NCBI GenBank assembly: GCA_958295725.1
Contig: OY282368.1
Location: 186,001 to 250,000, forward strand
DNA: 64,000 bases
Direction of reading: 5' to 3'
Origin: an uncultured Alphaproteobacteria bacterium
GTDB taxonomy: Bacteria; Pseudomonadota; Alphaproteobacteria; UBA2966
Under the pieces are notes generated by a model. That model was given only the letters and a program-made list of their open reading frames with translations. It was not told the origin of the DNA and did no database searches. Below are positions 34,287 to 46,682 of this stretch, in pieces; the first letter of the stretch is position 1; every line of letters begins with the position of its first letter. The position numbers were made by a program, and so were the translations under genes.

Positions 34287-34569
34287 GGTGACTTCGGCGA
34301 GCCGGTCGGGACCAGACTTATATCACTCTACCTGGGGCGGTCCAAGAATCATATGGTACAATAACGGTACTAAATTAGAGATTCGACATGGGCTGAAGGT
34401 GTTGGACAATGGACGTCAAATGCCTGCCAACCTAAATATGTCAGAAAAACTGACCTAAAATCGAATTTTTCTGGTGTTCCCTTGAGTAATCAGATACCTG
34501 TCTCATCGGAACGCGGATGCCCATCAGTGAACACTGGCAAACGATGGGTGCGGATGGGGGTGTTTCTTC
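34287..34569. promoter_or_regulatory. AT-rich leader between uppP and gltD with alternative hairpins
   Basis: This 283-bp spacer is the most AT-rich segment of the core region. TACAAT at 34357-34362 is a candidate -10 box. Two mutually exclusive hairpins are possible: GTCAG-AAAAA-CTGAC at 34440-34454, and CAGAAAAA at 34442-34449 with TTTTTCTG at 34466-34473. This arrangement could act as an attenuator-like switch ahead of gltDB. I see no -24/-12 sigma-54 promoter. Confidence 0.4.
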
Positions 34570-36040
34570 ATGCCGGAGCGAATGTTGAGCTTCGTGAATG
34601 TGGCGCGACGCATGCCGGAAAAGCGGCAAGCGGAAAGGCGGGCCCATGACTTCCGGGAGATATTCGAGAGCTGTTGGCCAGATTTGGCGACGCAACAGGC
34701 CTCAAGGTGTTCTCAATGCGGTATTCCGTTCTGTCAGATTCATTGTCCGGTTCATAATCACATCCCGGATTGGCTGAAGCTCACCGTCGAGGGTCGGATG
34801 GAGGAGGCTTACGAGTTGTCCTCCAGAACGAACAACCTCCCCGAGGTGTGTGGCCGCATTTGTCCGCAGGATCGCCTCTGCGAAGGTAACTGCGTGATCG
34901 AGCAGGCCGGGCACGGCACGGTGACGATCGGCTCCGTGGAGACCTACATAACTGAAACCGCGTTCGCGAACGGTTGGGTCAAGCCGCCGACTCCCAATCA
35001 GGATCTGGCGCAGTCCGTCGGCGTCATCGGCGCCGGACCCGCCGGCATGGCCGCGGCCGAGCAATTGAGGAAGGCGGGATATCAGGTCGACGTCTACGAT
35101 CGCCACGACCGGGTCGGAGGGCTAATGGTATACGGAATCCCCGGATTCAAGCTGGAGAAGCATATCGTCGGGCGCCGGGCGCGATTGCTCCATGACGGCG
35201 GTGTCCGGTTCCACCTTCGGTTCGAGGTCGGACGTGATGCCACTCTTGAGAATCTGCGTTCTCGTCACGATGCGATCCTGATCTGCGCGGGCGTATATCG
35301 GTCGCGGGAAATCACGGCGCCCGGCGTGGGTCTTCCTGAAATCAAACAGGCGCTCGACTACCTCACGGCATCAAATCGAAAGGGCTTCGGCGACCCGGTG
35401 CCGGAGTTCGATTCGGGCCTGCTGAACGCGAACGGAAAGCGGGTGGTGGTGATCGGCGGTGGCGATACCGCGATGGATTGCGTCAGGACCGCCGTGCGTC
35501 AAGGCGCGCAATCGGTCAAGTGCCTCTATCGCCGCGACCGAGGGAATATGCCGGGCAGCATGCGGGAGGTGACGCATGCTGAAGAAGAAGGCGTCGACTT
35601 CGTCTGGCTGACGGCGCCCGAAGCTTTCCTGGGGGACGACAGGCTCGAAGGCGTTCGCGCCATTCGAATGCGCCTGGGCTCGCCGGATTCCAGTGGACGG
35701 CAGACTCCGCGACCGGTGTTGGACTCGAACCACGTGATCAAGGCAGACCTTGTCATCAACGCACTGGGATTCGATCCGGAGGATATCCCCGGGATGTTCG
35801 GAACGTCCGATCTCGAGGTCGGGCAGTGGGGTACGATCCAGATCGACTCTCGCACCATGATGACCAGCATGGACGGTGTGTTCGCGGCCGGTGACATCGT
35901 GCGAGGCGCGTCCCTCGTGGTGTGGGCCATTCGTGACGCCCGGGACGCCGCGGCCGGTATCGACAGGTATTTGCGAGCCAAACGCGAACCTGCGGCGATC
36001 GAAATGGCGCTGGCGAGCCAGGCGAGGCGGAGAAGCGGAT

Positions 36041-36048
<8 letters not shown>
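34570..36048 (+). CDS. gltD: Glutamate synthase small subunit
   Basis: 492 residues. The N-terminal domain carries Cys clusters for two [4Fe-4S] centres (CSQCGIPFCQIHCP and CGRICPQDRLCEGNC). The FAD motif is GVIGAGPAGMAAAEQLRKAG and the NADPH motif is VVVIGGGDTAMDCVRTAVRQ. GltD passes NADPH electrons to GltB for synthesis of two glutamates from glutamine and 2-oxoglutarate. It precedes gltB and overlaps it by 8 bp, an order opposite to E. coli. ATG 34570 fits the family N-terminus. Confidence 0.97.
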
Positions 36049-40591
<4,543 letters not shown>

Positions 40592-40637
40592 CCGGGAACC
40601 GTTTTTCGTCCGGCTTTCGGGCTATTATTGGCGCGAC

Positions 40638-41306
40638 ATGCGCAGGCTCTTTCACATCTGGCTCTCGCCGTTCTGCCGCAAGGTCCGCCTGGTGCTGGAA
40701 GAAAAGTCCCTCGACTACGAGATGGTCGTCGAGCCGGTCTGGGAACGGCGCGACGAGTTTCTGCGACTCAACCCTACGGGGCTGGTCCCCGTCTTCGTCG
40801 ATACCGATGGCGCGGTGGTTTCCGAAAGCGACGCGATCTGCGAATACCTTGAGGAAACGTATCCCCATCTGCCGTTGATTCCGGGCACGCCACGCGAGAG
40901 GTCCGAGGTTCGCCGCTTGGTGCGCTGGTTCGATCTCAAGTTTCACGGCGAGGTCACTCGCCATCTGCTGAACGAAAAGGTGATGAAACGGTTCATGGGC
41001 ATGGGTGAACCCGATTCCGGTCCCGTGCGGGCCGCCTACCGCAATATCTCACACCATCTGGACTACATTGCCTATCTGATTGATCGGCGCCGCTGGCTCG
41101 CCGGGAGCGACTTGAGCCTCGCCGACCTCGCTGCTGCTGCCCATCTGTCCTGCCTCGATTACCTCGGCGATGTGCACTGGGAGGACCATGCCCGGGCCAA
41201 GGATTGGTATGCGCGCGTCAAATCCAGGCCGTCCTTCCGGGGTCTGCTGGCGGATCACATTCCGGGATTGTCGCCCCCGGAGCACTACGGCAATCTGGAT
41301 TTCTAG
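40638..41306 (+). CDS. Glutathione S-transferase family protein
   Basis: 222 residues. The thioredoxin-like N-terminal domain contains LSPFCRKVRLVLEEK and NPTGLVPVFVDTDGAVVSES (cis-Pro and the glutathione-binding Glu-Ser). The C-terminal domain is helical, with the conserved block GSDLSLADLAAAAHLSCLDY (N-capping box). It probably conjugates or reduces small electrophiles with glutathione, substrate unknown. Position between gltB and queG on one strand suggests readthrough transcription. Confidence 0.93.
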   Translation: MRRLFHIWLSPFCRKVRLVLEEKSLDYEMVVEPVWERRDEFLRLNPTGLVPVFVDTDGAVVSESDAICEYLEETYPHLPLIPGTPRERSEVRRLVRWFDLKFHGEVTRHLLNEKVMKRFMGMGEPDSGPVRAAYRNISHHLDYIAYLIDRRRWLAGSDLSLADLAAAAHLSCLDYLGDVHWEDHARAKDWYARVKSRPSFRGLLADHIPGLSPPEHYGNLDF

Positions 41307-41365
41307 CGCGGTTCTCCATCGGCCGGAACCGCTCCAGAGGTCGTCGCCTATGGGGGAATGTGGAC

Positions 41366-42499
41366 ATGGTCGAGCACGCTCCGATCTCGATGGCCGCGGA
41401 AGTTCGCGCGCGCGCGTACGAAGAGGGGTTCGATGCCGTCGGAATCGCGACCCCCGACGGCATCGGGGACGCGGGGGTTCGGCTGCGGGACTTCATCGAT
41501 CGGGGCTGGCACGGAGACATGACGTGGTTGGCCGCCAACGCCGAACGACGCGCGCATCCCCGGTCGCTGTGGCCCGAGGTCAGGTCGATCGTCGTGGTGG
41601 GCGTGAACTACCGCCTTCCCGGAGATCCTCTGGCGTTGTTGAGCCGGCCCGATGTCGGGTCCGTCTCGATCTACGCCCGAGGGCGCGATTACCACGACGT
41701 TGTCAAATCCAGGCTCAAGCGTCTCGGGCGATGGATGTCCGAACGGTATGCGGCGGAGGCGAGGGTCTTCGTCGATACCGCGCCAGTTCTGGAGAAGCCG
41801 TTGGCCGCGGCCGCCGGCGTCGGCTGGCAAGGCAAGCATACGAATCTGGTCTCCCGGGCGCTGGGCTCCTGGTCTTTCCTGGGAGAGATATTCTCGACGC
41901 TGGACCTCGCGCCGGATCGCGCGGAGACCAATCATTGTGGATCCTGCCGACGCTGCCTCGACATATGCCCGACAGCGGCCTTCCCTGCGCCCTACCGGCT
42001 CGATGCCCGACGCTGCATCTCCTATCTGACCATCGAGCACAAGGGCCCGATTCCGACGCGATTCCGGAAAGCCATCGGCAATCGCATATACGGATGCGAT
42101 GATTGCCTTGCCGTTTGCCCTTGGAACAAGTTCGCGCGCATATCCAGGGAAGCGGCGTTTCTGCCGCGCGCCGAGTTGACCGCCCCGCGCCTTGCGGAGT
42201 TGGCGCGACTGGACGACGACCGGTTTCGACGCATGTTCTCGCGCTCTCCGATCAAGCGCACAGGGCGCGACCGATTCGTCCGTAACGTCCTGATCGCGTT
42301 GGGCAACAGCGGGAACGAGCAAGCCGTCCCCGACGTCGAGGCTTGCCTTCTCGACTCCTCATCCCTGGTGCGCGCCGCCGCCGTTTGGGCGTTCCGGGAG
42401 CTCGTCGACGAGAAGAGGTTCGGCGCGAGACGCGCCGCACTGCGCCCGGCGGAACGTCATCCCGAGGTATTATCGGAATGGGACGGGACGGCCCGGTAA
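41366..42499 (+). CDS. queG: Epoxyqueuosine reductase
   Basis: 377 residues. Two [4Fe-4S] clusters are encoded by CGSCRRCLDICPTAAF and GCDDCLAVCPWNKFA. The N-terminal cobalamin-binding region includes GRDYHDVVKSRLKRLGRWM and DTAPVLEKPLAAAAGVGWQG. A HEAT-like tail follows (ALGNSGNEQAVPDVEACLLD). QueG makes the last step of queuosine in tRNA anticodons, using B12. ATG 41366 gives the typical start; the open frame upstream overlaps the GST gene without similarity. Confidence 0.95.
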   Translation: MVEHAPISMAAEVRARAYEEGFDAVGIATPDGIGDAGVRLRDFIDRGWHGDMTWLAANAERRAHPRSLWPEVRSIVVVGVNYRLPGDPLALLSRPDVGSVSIYARGRDYHDVVKSRLKRLGRWMSERYAAEARVFVDTAPVLEKPLAAAAGVGWQGKHTNLVSRALGSWSFLGEIFSTLDLAPDRAETNHCGSCRRCLDICPTAAFPAPYRLDARRCISYLTIEHKGPIPTRFRKAIGNRIYGCDDCLAVCPWNKFARISREAAFLPRAELTAPRLAELARLDDDRFRRMFSRSPIKRTGRDRFVRNVLIALGNSGNEQAVPDVEACLLDSSSLVRAAAVWAFRELVDEKRFGARRAALRPAERHPEVLSEWDGTAR

Positions 42500-42520
42500 G
42501 GGGTCGGGGAAGGTCGCGCG

Positions 42521-43324
42521 TCACCGGCCGTCGAGGGCGTCGATCATCGCTTTCGCCGAAACCGCCTCGGAACTTCCCGGCGCCACTTCGACTACGCGTC
42601 GCCAGTCGGCGCGGGCGCCTTCGCTATCGTTCAAAAGGCGTCTGAGCGAACCGCGTTCGAGCAAGGCGGGGAGATGATTGGCGTCCAGCGAGACCGCGCG
42701 CTCGGCATCGGCGATCGCTCCGTTGACATCGCCCAGTTTTCGACGGATACGGGCGCGAAAGGCGTAGGCGTCGGCGCTTTCCGGGTCGAATCTCACCGCC
42801 GCGTCGAGATCGCGCTCGGCCGAACGAAAGTCTCGCAGGTCGATGGCCGCGAGGGATCTGTCGACGAAATATTCCGCGGTTCCCGGCATGAACTCCAGCG
42901 CCTTGGTGAAAACATGTTTGGCGCGCGCGGGATCGCCCGCGAGCATCCAGCCATGTCCTGCCTGCGCCAGGACTTCGGCGATCTTGGCCGGTTCGTTGAA
43001 GTCGTCGGAGTTCCACATCTTGCGGGCCACAGCTTCGAGTCGCTCGGCGCCGTACTTGTGCTGCCCCATGCGGACGAGCGCGAGACCGGCGCAATGAGCG
43101 GCCGGAATGCCACCGCCCATGAATCGCCAGAGCGCCGCCGTGTCGAACGCATCGCGCGGGCCGCTTTCGATTTTCGCGATGCATGCCGCATAGCGTTCGC
43201 GATCGGCCGCAGCCTCCGTCGGGCCACCGATGGTCACCGTCACGAGAGCGCAAGCGGCTCCGATCACGATGGCCTGGGCGGGCCCTCGATGCCATATGCG
43301 CATCCGGGTGTCCGCGGTTGGCAT
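42521..43324 (-). CDS. Exported tetratricopeptide-repeat protein
   Basis: 267 residues. A basic start (MRIWHRGPAQ) precedes a hydrophobic stretch AIVIGAACALVTVTIG and a probable cleavage near TEAAA-DRE, so it is exported. Three to four TPR units follow, for example RSAERDLDAAVRFDPESADAY and GAIADAERAVSLDANHLPAL. Such proteins act as periplasmic protein-protein scaffolds. ATG 43324 and ATG 43303 are both possible starts; neither has a clear ribosome site. It lies head-to-head with the SDR gene at 43391 and tail-to-tail with queG. Confidence 0.85.
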   Translation of the reverse strand: MPTADTRMRIWHRGPAQAIVIGAACALVTVTIGGPTEAAADRERYAACIAKIESGPRDAFDTAALWRFMGGGIPAAHCAGLALVRMGQHKYGAERLEAVARKMWNSDDFNEPAKIAEVLAQAGHGWMLAGDPARAKHVFTKALEFMPGTAEYFVDRSLAAIDLRDFRSAERDLDAAVRFDPESADAYAFRARIRRKLGDVNGAIADAERAVSLDANHLPALLERGSLRRLLNDSEGARADWRRVVEVAPGSSEAVSAKAMIDALDGR

Positions 43325-43390
43325 AGCCGCAAGAGTCGGGTAGATCGAGAGTGGGTGCAAGCCTCGGTTCCGAAAGATGGACGTTATTCC

Positions 43391-44266
43391 GTGACAAACG
43401 ACAGGGCCATGTTCTGTTTCGGCCTTGGCTATACCGCCCGGGCGCTGGCCGCGTCGCTCCGACCCGAGGGCTGGGTGATCTCCGGGACTTCGAGAAGCGA
43501 TGGATCCCACCGCGCCGGGTCCGGGTCCGAGGGGACCGGAATGCATGTCTTCCATCGGAACCGTCCCCTGTCTCGCCCGGCAGGGGTATTGGCGGGCATT
43601 ACGCACATGCTCGTCTCCATACCTCCGGACCTGGAAGGTGACCCTGTCCTCGATCTCCATGCCAGCGACGTCGGGTCGATCCGGTCTCTGTCGTGGATCG
43701 GTTACCTTTCCACCGTCGGGGTTTACGGCGATCGTCGCGGCGGTTGGGTCGACGAGACGTCGGAGTGTCGCCCCACGACCGAACGAGGCGTCCGCCGCGC
43801 GGCGGCCGAACAGGCTTGGCTGGGCCTGGGTCGGCGCGAGAACGTTCCGGTGCATGTCTTCCGCCTGGCTGGTATCTACGGACCCCGGCGGAACCCGCTC
43901 GAAGCGGCCCGGCGGGGAACCGCGAGGCGGCTCTTCAAGTCCGGTCAGGTTTTCTCGCGTGTCCACGTCTCGGATATCGTCCGGGTCTTGCGCGCGTCGA
44001 TGGTGCGCCCCGACCCGGGCGCCATCTACAACGTTTGCGACGACGAGCCGGCGCCGCCCCAGGACGTCGTCGCTTTCGCGTGCGGTCTCGTGGAGCGCGA
44101 GGTCCCGCCCTTGGCGCCGTTCGACGAGACGGAACTCACGGAACTGGGGCGATCCTTCTATACGGAGTGCCGGAGGGTCAGGAACGATCGCATCAAGAAC
44201 GACCTCGGCGTGGCGTTGCGATACCCGGACTATCGTGCTGGTCTGTCCGCGCTCGCGAATGGCTGA
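43391..44266 (+). CDS. SDR-type NAD(P)-dependent epimerase (YeeZ-like)
   Basis: 291 residues if GTG 43391 is the start, or six fewer from ATG 43409. The dinucleotide motif is FCFGLGYTARALAASL, near the N-terminus as expected. Later blocks are YLSTVGVYGDRRGGWVDE, VFRLAGIYGPRRNPLEA and SRVHVSDIVRVLRAS, all typical of extended SDR proteins. The usual catalytic Tyr-x3-Lys is not evident. It is commonly found near queG in alphaproteobacteria as far as I recall, with unknown substrate. Confidence 0.85.
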   Translation: MTNDRAMFCFGLGYTARALAASLRPEGWVISGTSRSDGSHRAGSGSEGTGMHVFHRNRPLSRPAGVLAGITHMLVSIPPDLEGDPVLDLHASDVGSIRSLSWIGYLSTVGVYGDRRGGWVDETSECRPTTERGVRRAAAEQAWLGLGRRENVPVHVFRLAGIYGPRRNPLEAARRGTARRLFKSGQVFSRVHVSDIVRVLRASMVRPDPGAIYNVCDDEPAPPQDVVAFACGLVEREVPPLAPFDETELTELGRSFYTECRRVRNDRIKNDLGVALRYPDYRAGLSALANG

Positions 44267-44272
44267 ACCCCC

Positions 44273-45025
44273 TTACGTTATGGCCGCCAGTCCGTCGACG
44301 GCCCGGAGAAGCCGGGCGATGTCGTCGGGTTCGGACAACCGGTGATCGCCGTTCTTCACGAACGTGACCTCCACGTCGGCCCCTTCGTAAGCCTCGATGA
44401 GCTTCAGCGCGTGGCGCCACGGGACGTCGGGATCGTTCATGCCCTGAAGAACCCGCAGGGGACAGGTCAGTCCCACCGTTTGCCGGAGAAGCAGGTGGTT
44501 TCGACCTTCCTCGATCAGGCGGAGCGTGATGGCGTGGGGTTCGTCGCCATATTCCGAGGGCCGCATGTAGACGCCGTCGCGTCGGAGTATCTCCCGCATG
44601 TTGTCGTCGAACCGATCCCATATCAGGTCCTCGGTGAAGTCCAGGGCTGGCGCGATGCCCAGAAGCCCCATCACGCGGACCGGCCGCGCCAGGGCCGCGA
44701 GCAACATGATCCATCCGCCCATGCTCGACCCGATGACGATCTGAGGACCTTCGGTGAGGTCGTCGATGACCGCGATGGCGTCGTCCCTCCAACGGCCGAT
44801 CGTTCCGTCCCGGAATTTCCCCGAGGACGCGCCGTGTCCGAAATAATCGAAACGGACGAAGGCGCGGCCGGTTTCCCGACAGTGGGTATCGAGCGCCACG
44901 GCCTTGATGCCGGTCATGTCCGAATTGAAGCCGCCACAGAAGACGACGCCCGGCGACGTGCCGGTATGTGCGTGATAGGCGATCGTGGTCCCATCCGCCC
45001 GGGTCAGGATGCGCGGCTCGGCCAT
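44273..45025 (-). CDS. Alpha/beta hydrolase (ABHD10/BAAT-like serine hydrolase)
   Basis: 250 residues. The nucleophile elbow is Gly99-Ser-Ser101-Met-Gly103 (IVIGSSMGGWIM), the acid is probably Asp in GMNDPDVPW and the base is His in NGDHRLSE. The N-terminal block VVFCGGFNSDMTGIKA with FDYFGHGASSG matches mitochondrial ABHD10-type thioesterases and their alphaproteobacterial homologues. It likely hydrolyses acyl thioesters or esters in the cytoplasm. It is convergent with the SDR gene (6 bp apart). Confidence 0.88.
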   Translation of the reverse strand: MAEPRILTRADGTTIAYHAHTGTSPGVVFCGGFNSDMTGIKAVALDTHCRETGRAFVRFDYFGHGASSGKFRDGTIGRWRDDAIAVIDDLTEGPQIVIGSSMGGWIMLLAALARPVRVMGLLGIAPALDFTEDLIWDRFDDNMREILRRDGVYMRPSEYGDEPHAITLRLIEEGRNHLLLRQTVGLTCPLRVLQGMNDPDVPWRHALKLIEAYEGADVEVTFVKNGDHRLSEPDDIARLLRAVDGLAAIT

Positions 45026-45127
45026 GTTCGACGAAACGGGATTGAAGGTAGGATCAGGAGCTTGGGCGCCCCGATGACGAGAGTGGCGGCCAACCTTATC
45101 ACACGAGCGGGGCCCACGGAAACGGAG

Positions 45128-45212
45128 TGTCCTGGTTCAGGACATATGAGACGGGAGGGGTTCTTCGGCTGTGTGTTTGGCAAGGTACTCGACAGGGGTA
45201 TGTCCGCCATCG
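45128..45212 (-). pseudogene. IS481 transposase tail with right terminus
   Basis: The right inverted repeat TGTCCTGGTTCAGGACATAT starts at 45128. The minus strand encodes GGHTPVEYLAKHTAEEPLPSHMS and a stop, matching the last 23 residues of the complete transposase. Homology ends at about 45212, where integrase sequence begins on the same strand. Confidence 0.88.
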
Positions 45213-45430
45213 GGGCGATCTTGCCGTAGCGGCCGAGGACGGCACGCTTGCTGGGAGCTTTTCTGCCGCCGTCCCCGGCGCGGTAGCTGACGATGAAGGA
45301 CTTGACGCCGGAGGGCTGGATACGGACGCCGAAGCCGGTGAGCTTGTCGTCCCATGCGGTCCAGGGCGTGTCGGCGGGTTCGGACCCTGCCCCCGCAACC
45401 GACGCGACCTCTTGGAAACATCGACATTTC
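45213..45430 (-). pseudogene. Tyrosine-recombinase (DUF4102-type integrase) N-terminal fragment
   Basis: One minus-strand frame without a stop reads EPADTPWTAWDDKLTGFGVR then IQPSGVKSFIVSYRAGDGGR and ALGRYGKIAP-like AVLGRYGKIAP. This is the arm-type DNA-binding domain of prophage and island integrases (pattern GFGVRVxPSG-KSF). It is cut off by the IS remnant at 45212, so the catalytic domain is missing. No start codon or upstream half is recognisable, and no tRNA lies next to it. It marks a decayed genomic island. Confidence 0.75.
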
Positions 45431-45507
45431 CGGGAGCCTTCGGTTCCGGGAACGCCGCTTCCATTCGTCGAGTCTTCGTACCGGCCGGCGGTGCGGGCGC
45501 CTCGGGG

Positions 45508-46170
45508 TCACCCGACGGCGATCGTCTCGACGCATCGCGGATCGTCGTTCGCGGGGCGGTTGACCAGGGCGCTCACCGGCCAGGCGATCATGGTCTCCGG
45601 CGGACACGGTTCGAGCGGAGTATCCGCGCCCGCGAGCCAGGGGCCGAACGCCTCCGGTGTCAGGACCACCGGCATCCGGCCGTGGATCGGCGTCAACATT
45701 ACGTTCGCCGCCGTGGTGAGAATCGTGAAGGTCTCCAACGCCTCCGCTCCGCCAGTCGGCGCGGACCAGCGCTCCCAAAGGCCCGCGAACGCGAAGGGTT
45801 CGCCGTCCTTCATCCGGATCAGCCAGGGCCGCTTCGCCGCGCCCTCGCGTTTCCATTCGTAGAACCCGTCCGCCGGAATCAGGCAGCGCCGGGAGGCGAA
45901 CGCGGCCCGGAACGACGGCTTCGACCGCGCCGTCTCGGCCCGCGCGTTGATGAGCTTGTGGCCGATGCGCGGGTCCCTGGCCCATCCCGGCACGAGGCCC
46001 CAACGCAGCATCGAGAGCCGGCGACGGCCGTTCCGATCCGCGCGAACGACGGCCACATCCTGACTCGGCGCCACGTTGTAGCGGGGCTGGAGGTTCAGAG
46101 GCGGCCCGGAGAGATCGAGGAGCAGATCCGCCTGATCCCAGGTGAAGGTCTGCGTGAAGCGGCCGCACAT
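45508..46170 (-). CDS. yedK: SOS response-associated peptidase (SRAP/YedK)
   Basis: 220 residues. The N-terminus after removal of Met is Cys2 (MCGRFTQT), which forms the thiazolidine link to abasic DNA. Other conserved residues are in RYNVAPSQDVAVVR, INARAETA, IPADGFYEWK and TPIHGRMPVVL (catalytic His). YedK/HMCES protects abasic sites in single-stranded DNA. ATG 46170 is fixed because Cys must be residue 2. It stands between decayed mobile fragments. Confidence 0.95.
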   Translation of the reverse strand: MCGRFTQTFTWDQADLLLDLSGPPLNLQPRYNVAPSQDVAVVRADRNGRRRLSMLRWGLVPGWARDPRIGHKLINARAETARSKPSFRAAFASRRCLIPADGFYEWKREGAAKRPWLIRMKDGEPFAFAGLWERWSAPTGGAEALETFTILTTAANVMLTPIHGRMPVVLTPEAFGPWLAGADTPLEPCPPETMIAWPVSALVNRPANDDPRCVETIAVG

Positions 46171-46230
46171 GATCGAGACATCCTCGCCGACAGGGGGCAC
46201 GCCTGGTCTATCGCGGTTTCCGCGTACCGG

Positions 46231-46650
46231 TCATGCCGTGGCCGCCCGATCGCTCGCGATGTCGCGCGCGACCGGCGGCGCCCAACCCGGCAAGTCCGGG
46301 CCGTTATGTAGCAGATCCTTGGCGGACGCCGCGTTGGTGAGGCCGGGCCGGCGCGCGGCGATGGTGCCGTCGGGCGGGATCCGGATACCGTCCCGCCGCG
46401 CGATGGCCGCGACGGCGGCATCGAGATCGGCCGGCGCCGGCCGCTTCAGCACGTCGCCGACCCCCGGCCAGTCGTAGAAGTCGCGCCCGATCCGGCACGC
46501 TTGGCCACTCTTGACGACGAGGCGCGAAAGCGCCTGGTCGATGGCTTGGCGGCTCCCGAGGTCCAGAAAGTCCTTCGGTGCGCATACCCTCCGTCCTCGG
46601 CCATGCACAGTCGCCGCGACCGCCGGGTGAAGATGTGCGACAGTGCCCAC
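46231..46650 (-). pseudogene. AbiEi/DUF6088-like antitoxin fragment
   Basis: The frame encodes APKDFLDLGSRQAIDQALSR, then LVVKSGQACRIGRDFYDWPG and DLDAAVAAIARRDGIRIPPD. This is the winged-helix N-terminal half of DUF6088/AbiEi-type antitoxins. The protein then ends soon after, without the usual C-terminal half, and the in-frame start is only a distant GTG with unrelated residues; the better placed ATG (46583 region, after GGAGGGT) is one base out of frame. I treat it as a decayed gene. No partner nucleotidyltransferase toxin is present. Confidence 0.6.
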
Positions 46651-46682
46651 CGGTCGCTTCGCGAACCAGCAAGGATGACGGC

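Noticed and set aside
34287..34569. Sigma-54 promoter in front of gltD
   Set aside because: No TGGC-N9-TGC(A/T)-like spacing could be found in the spacer.
42521..43966. Long N-terminal extension of the TPR protein
   Set aside because: The extra frame is antisense to the SDR gene and lies before a clear signal peptide.
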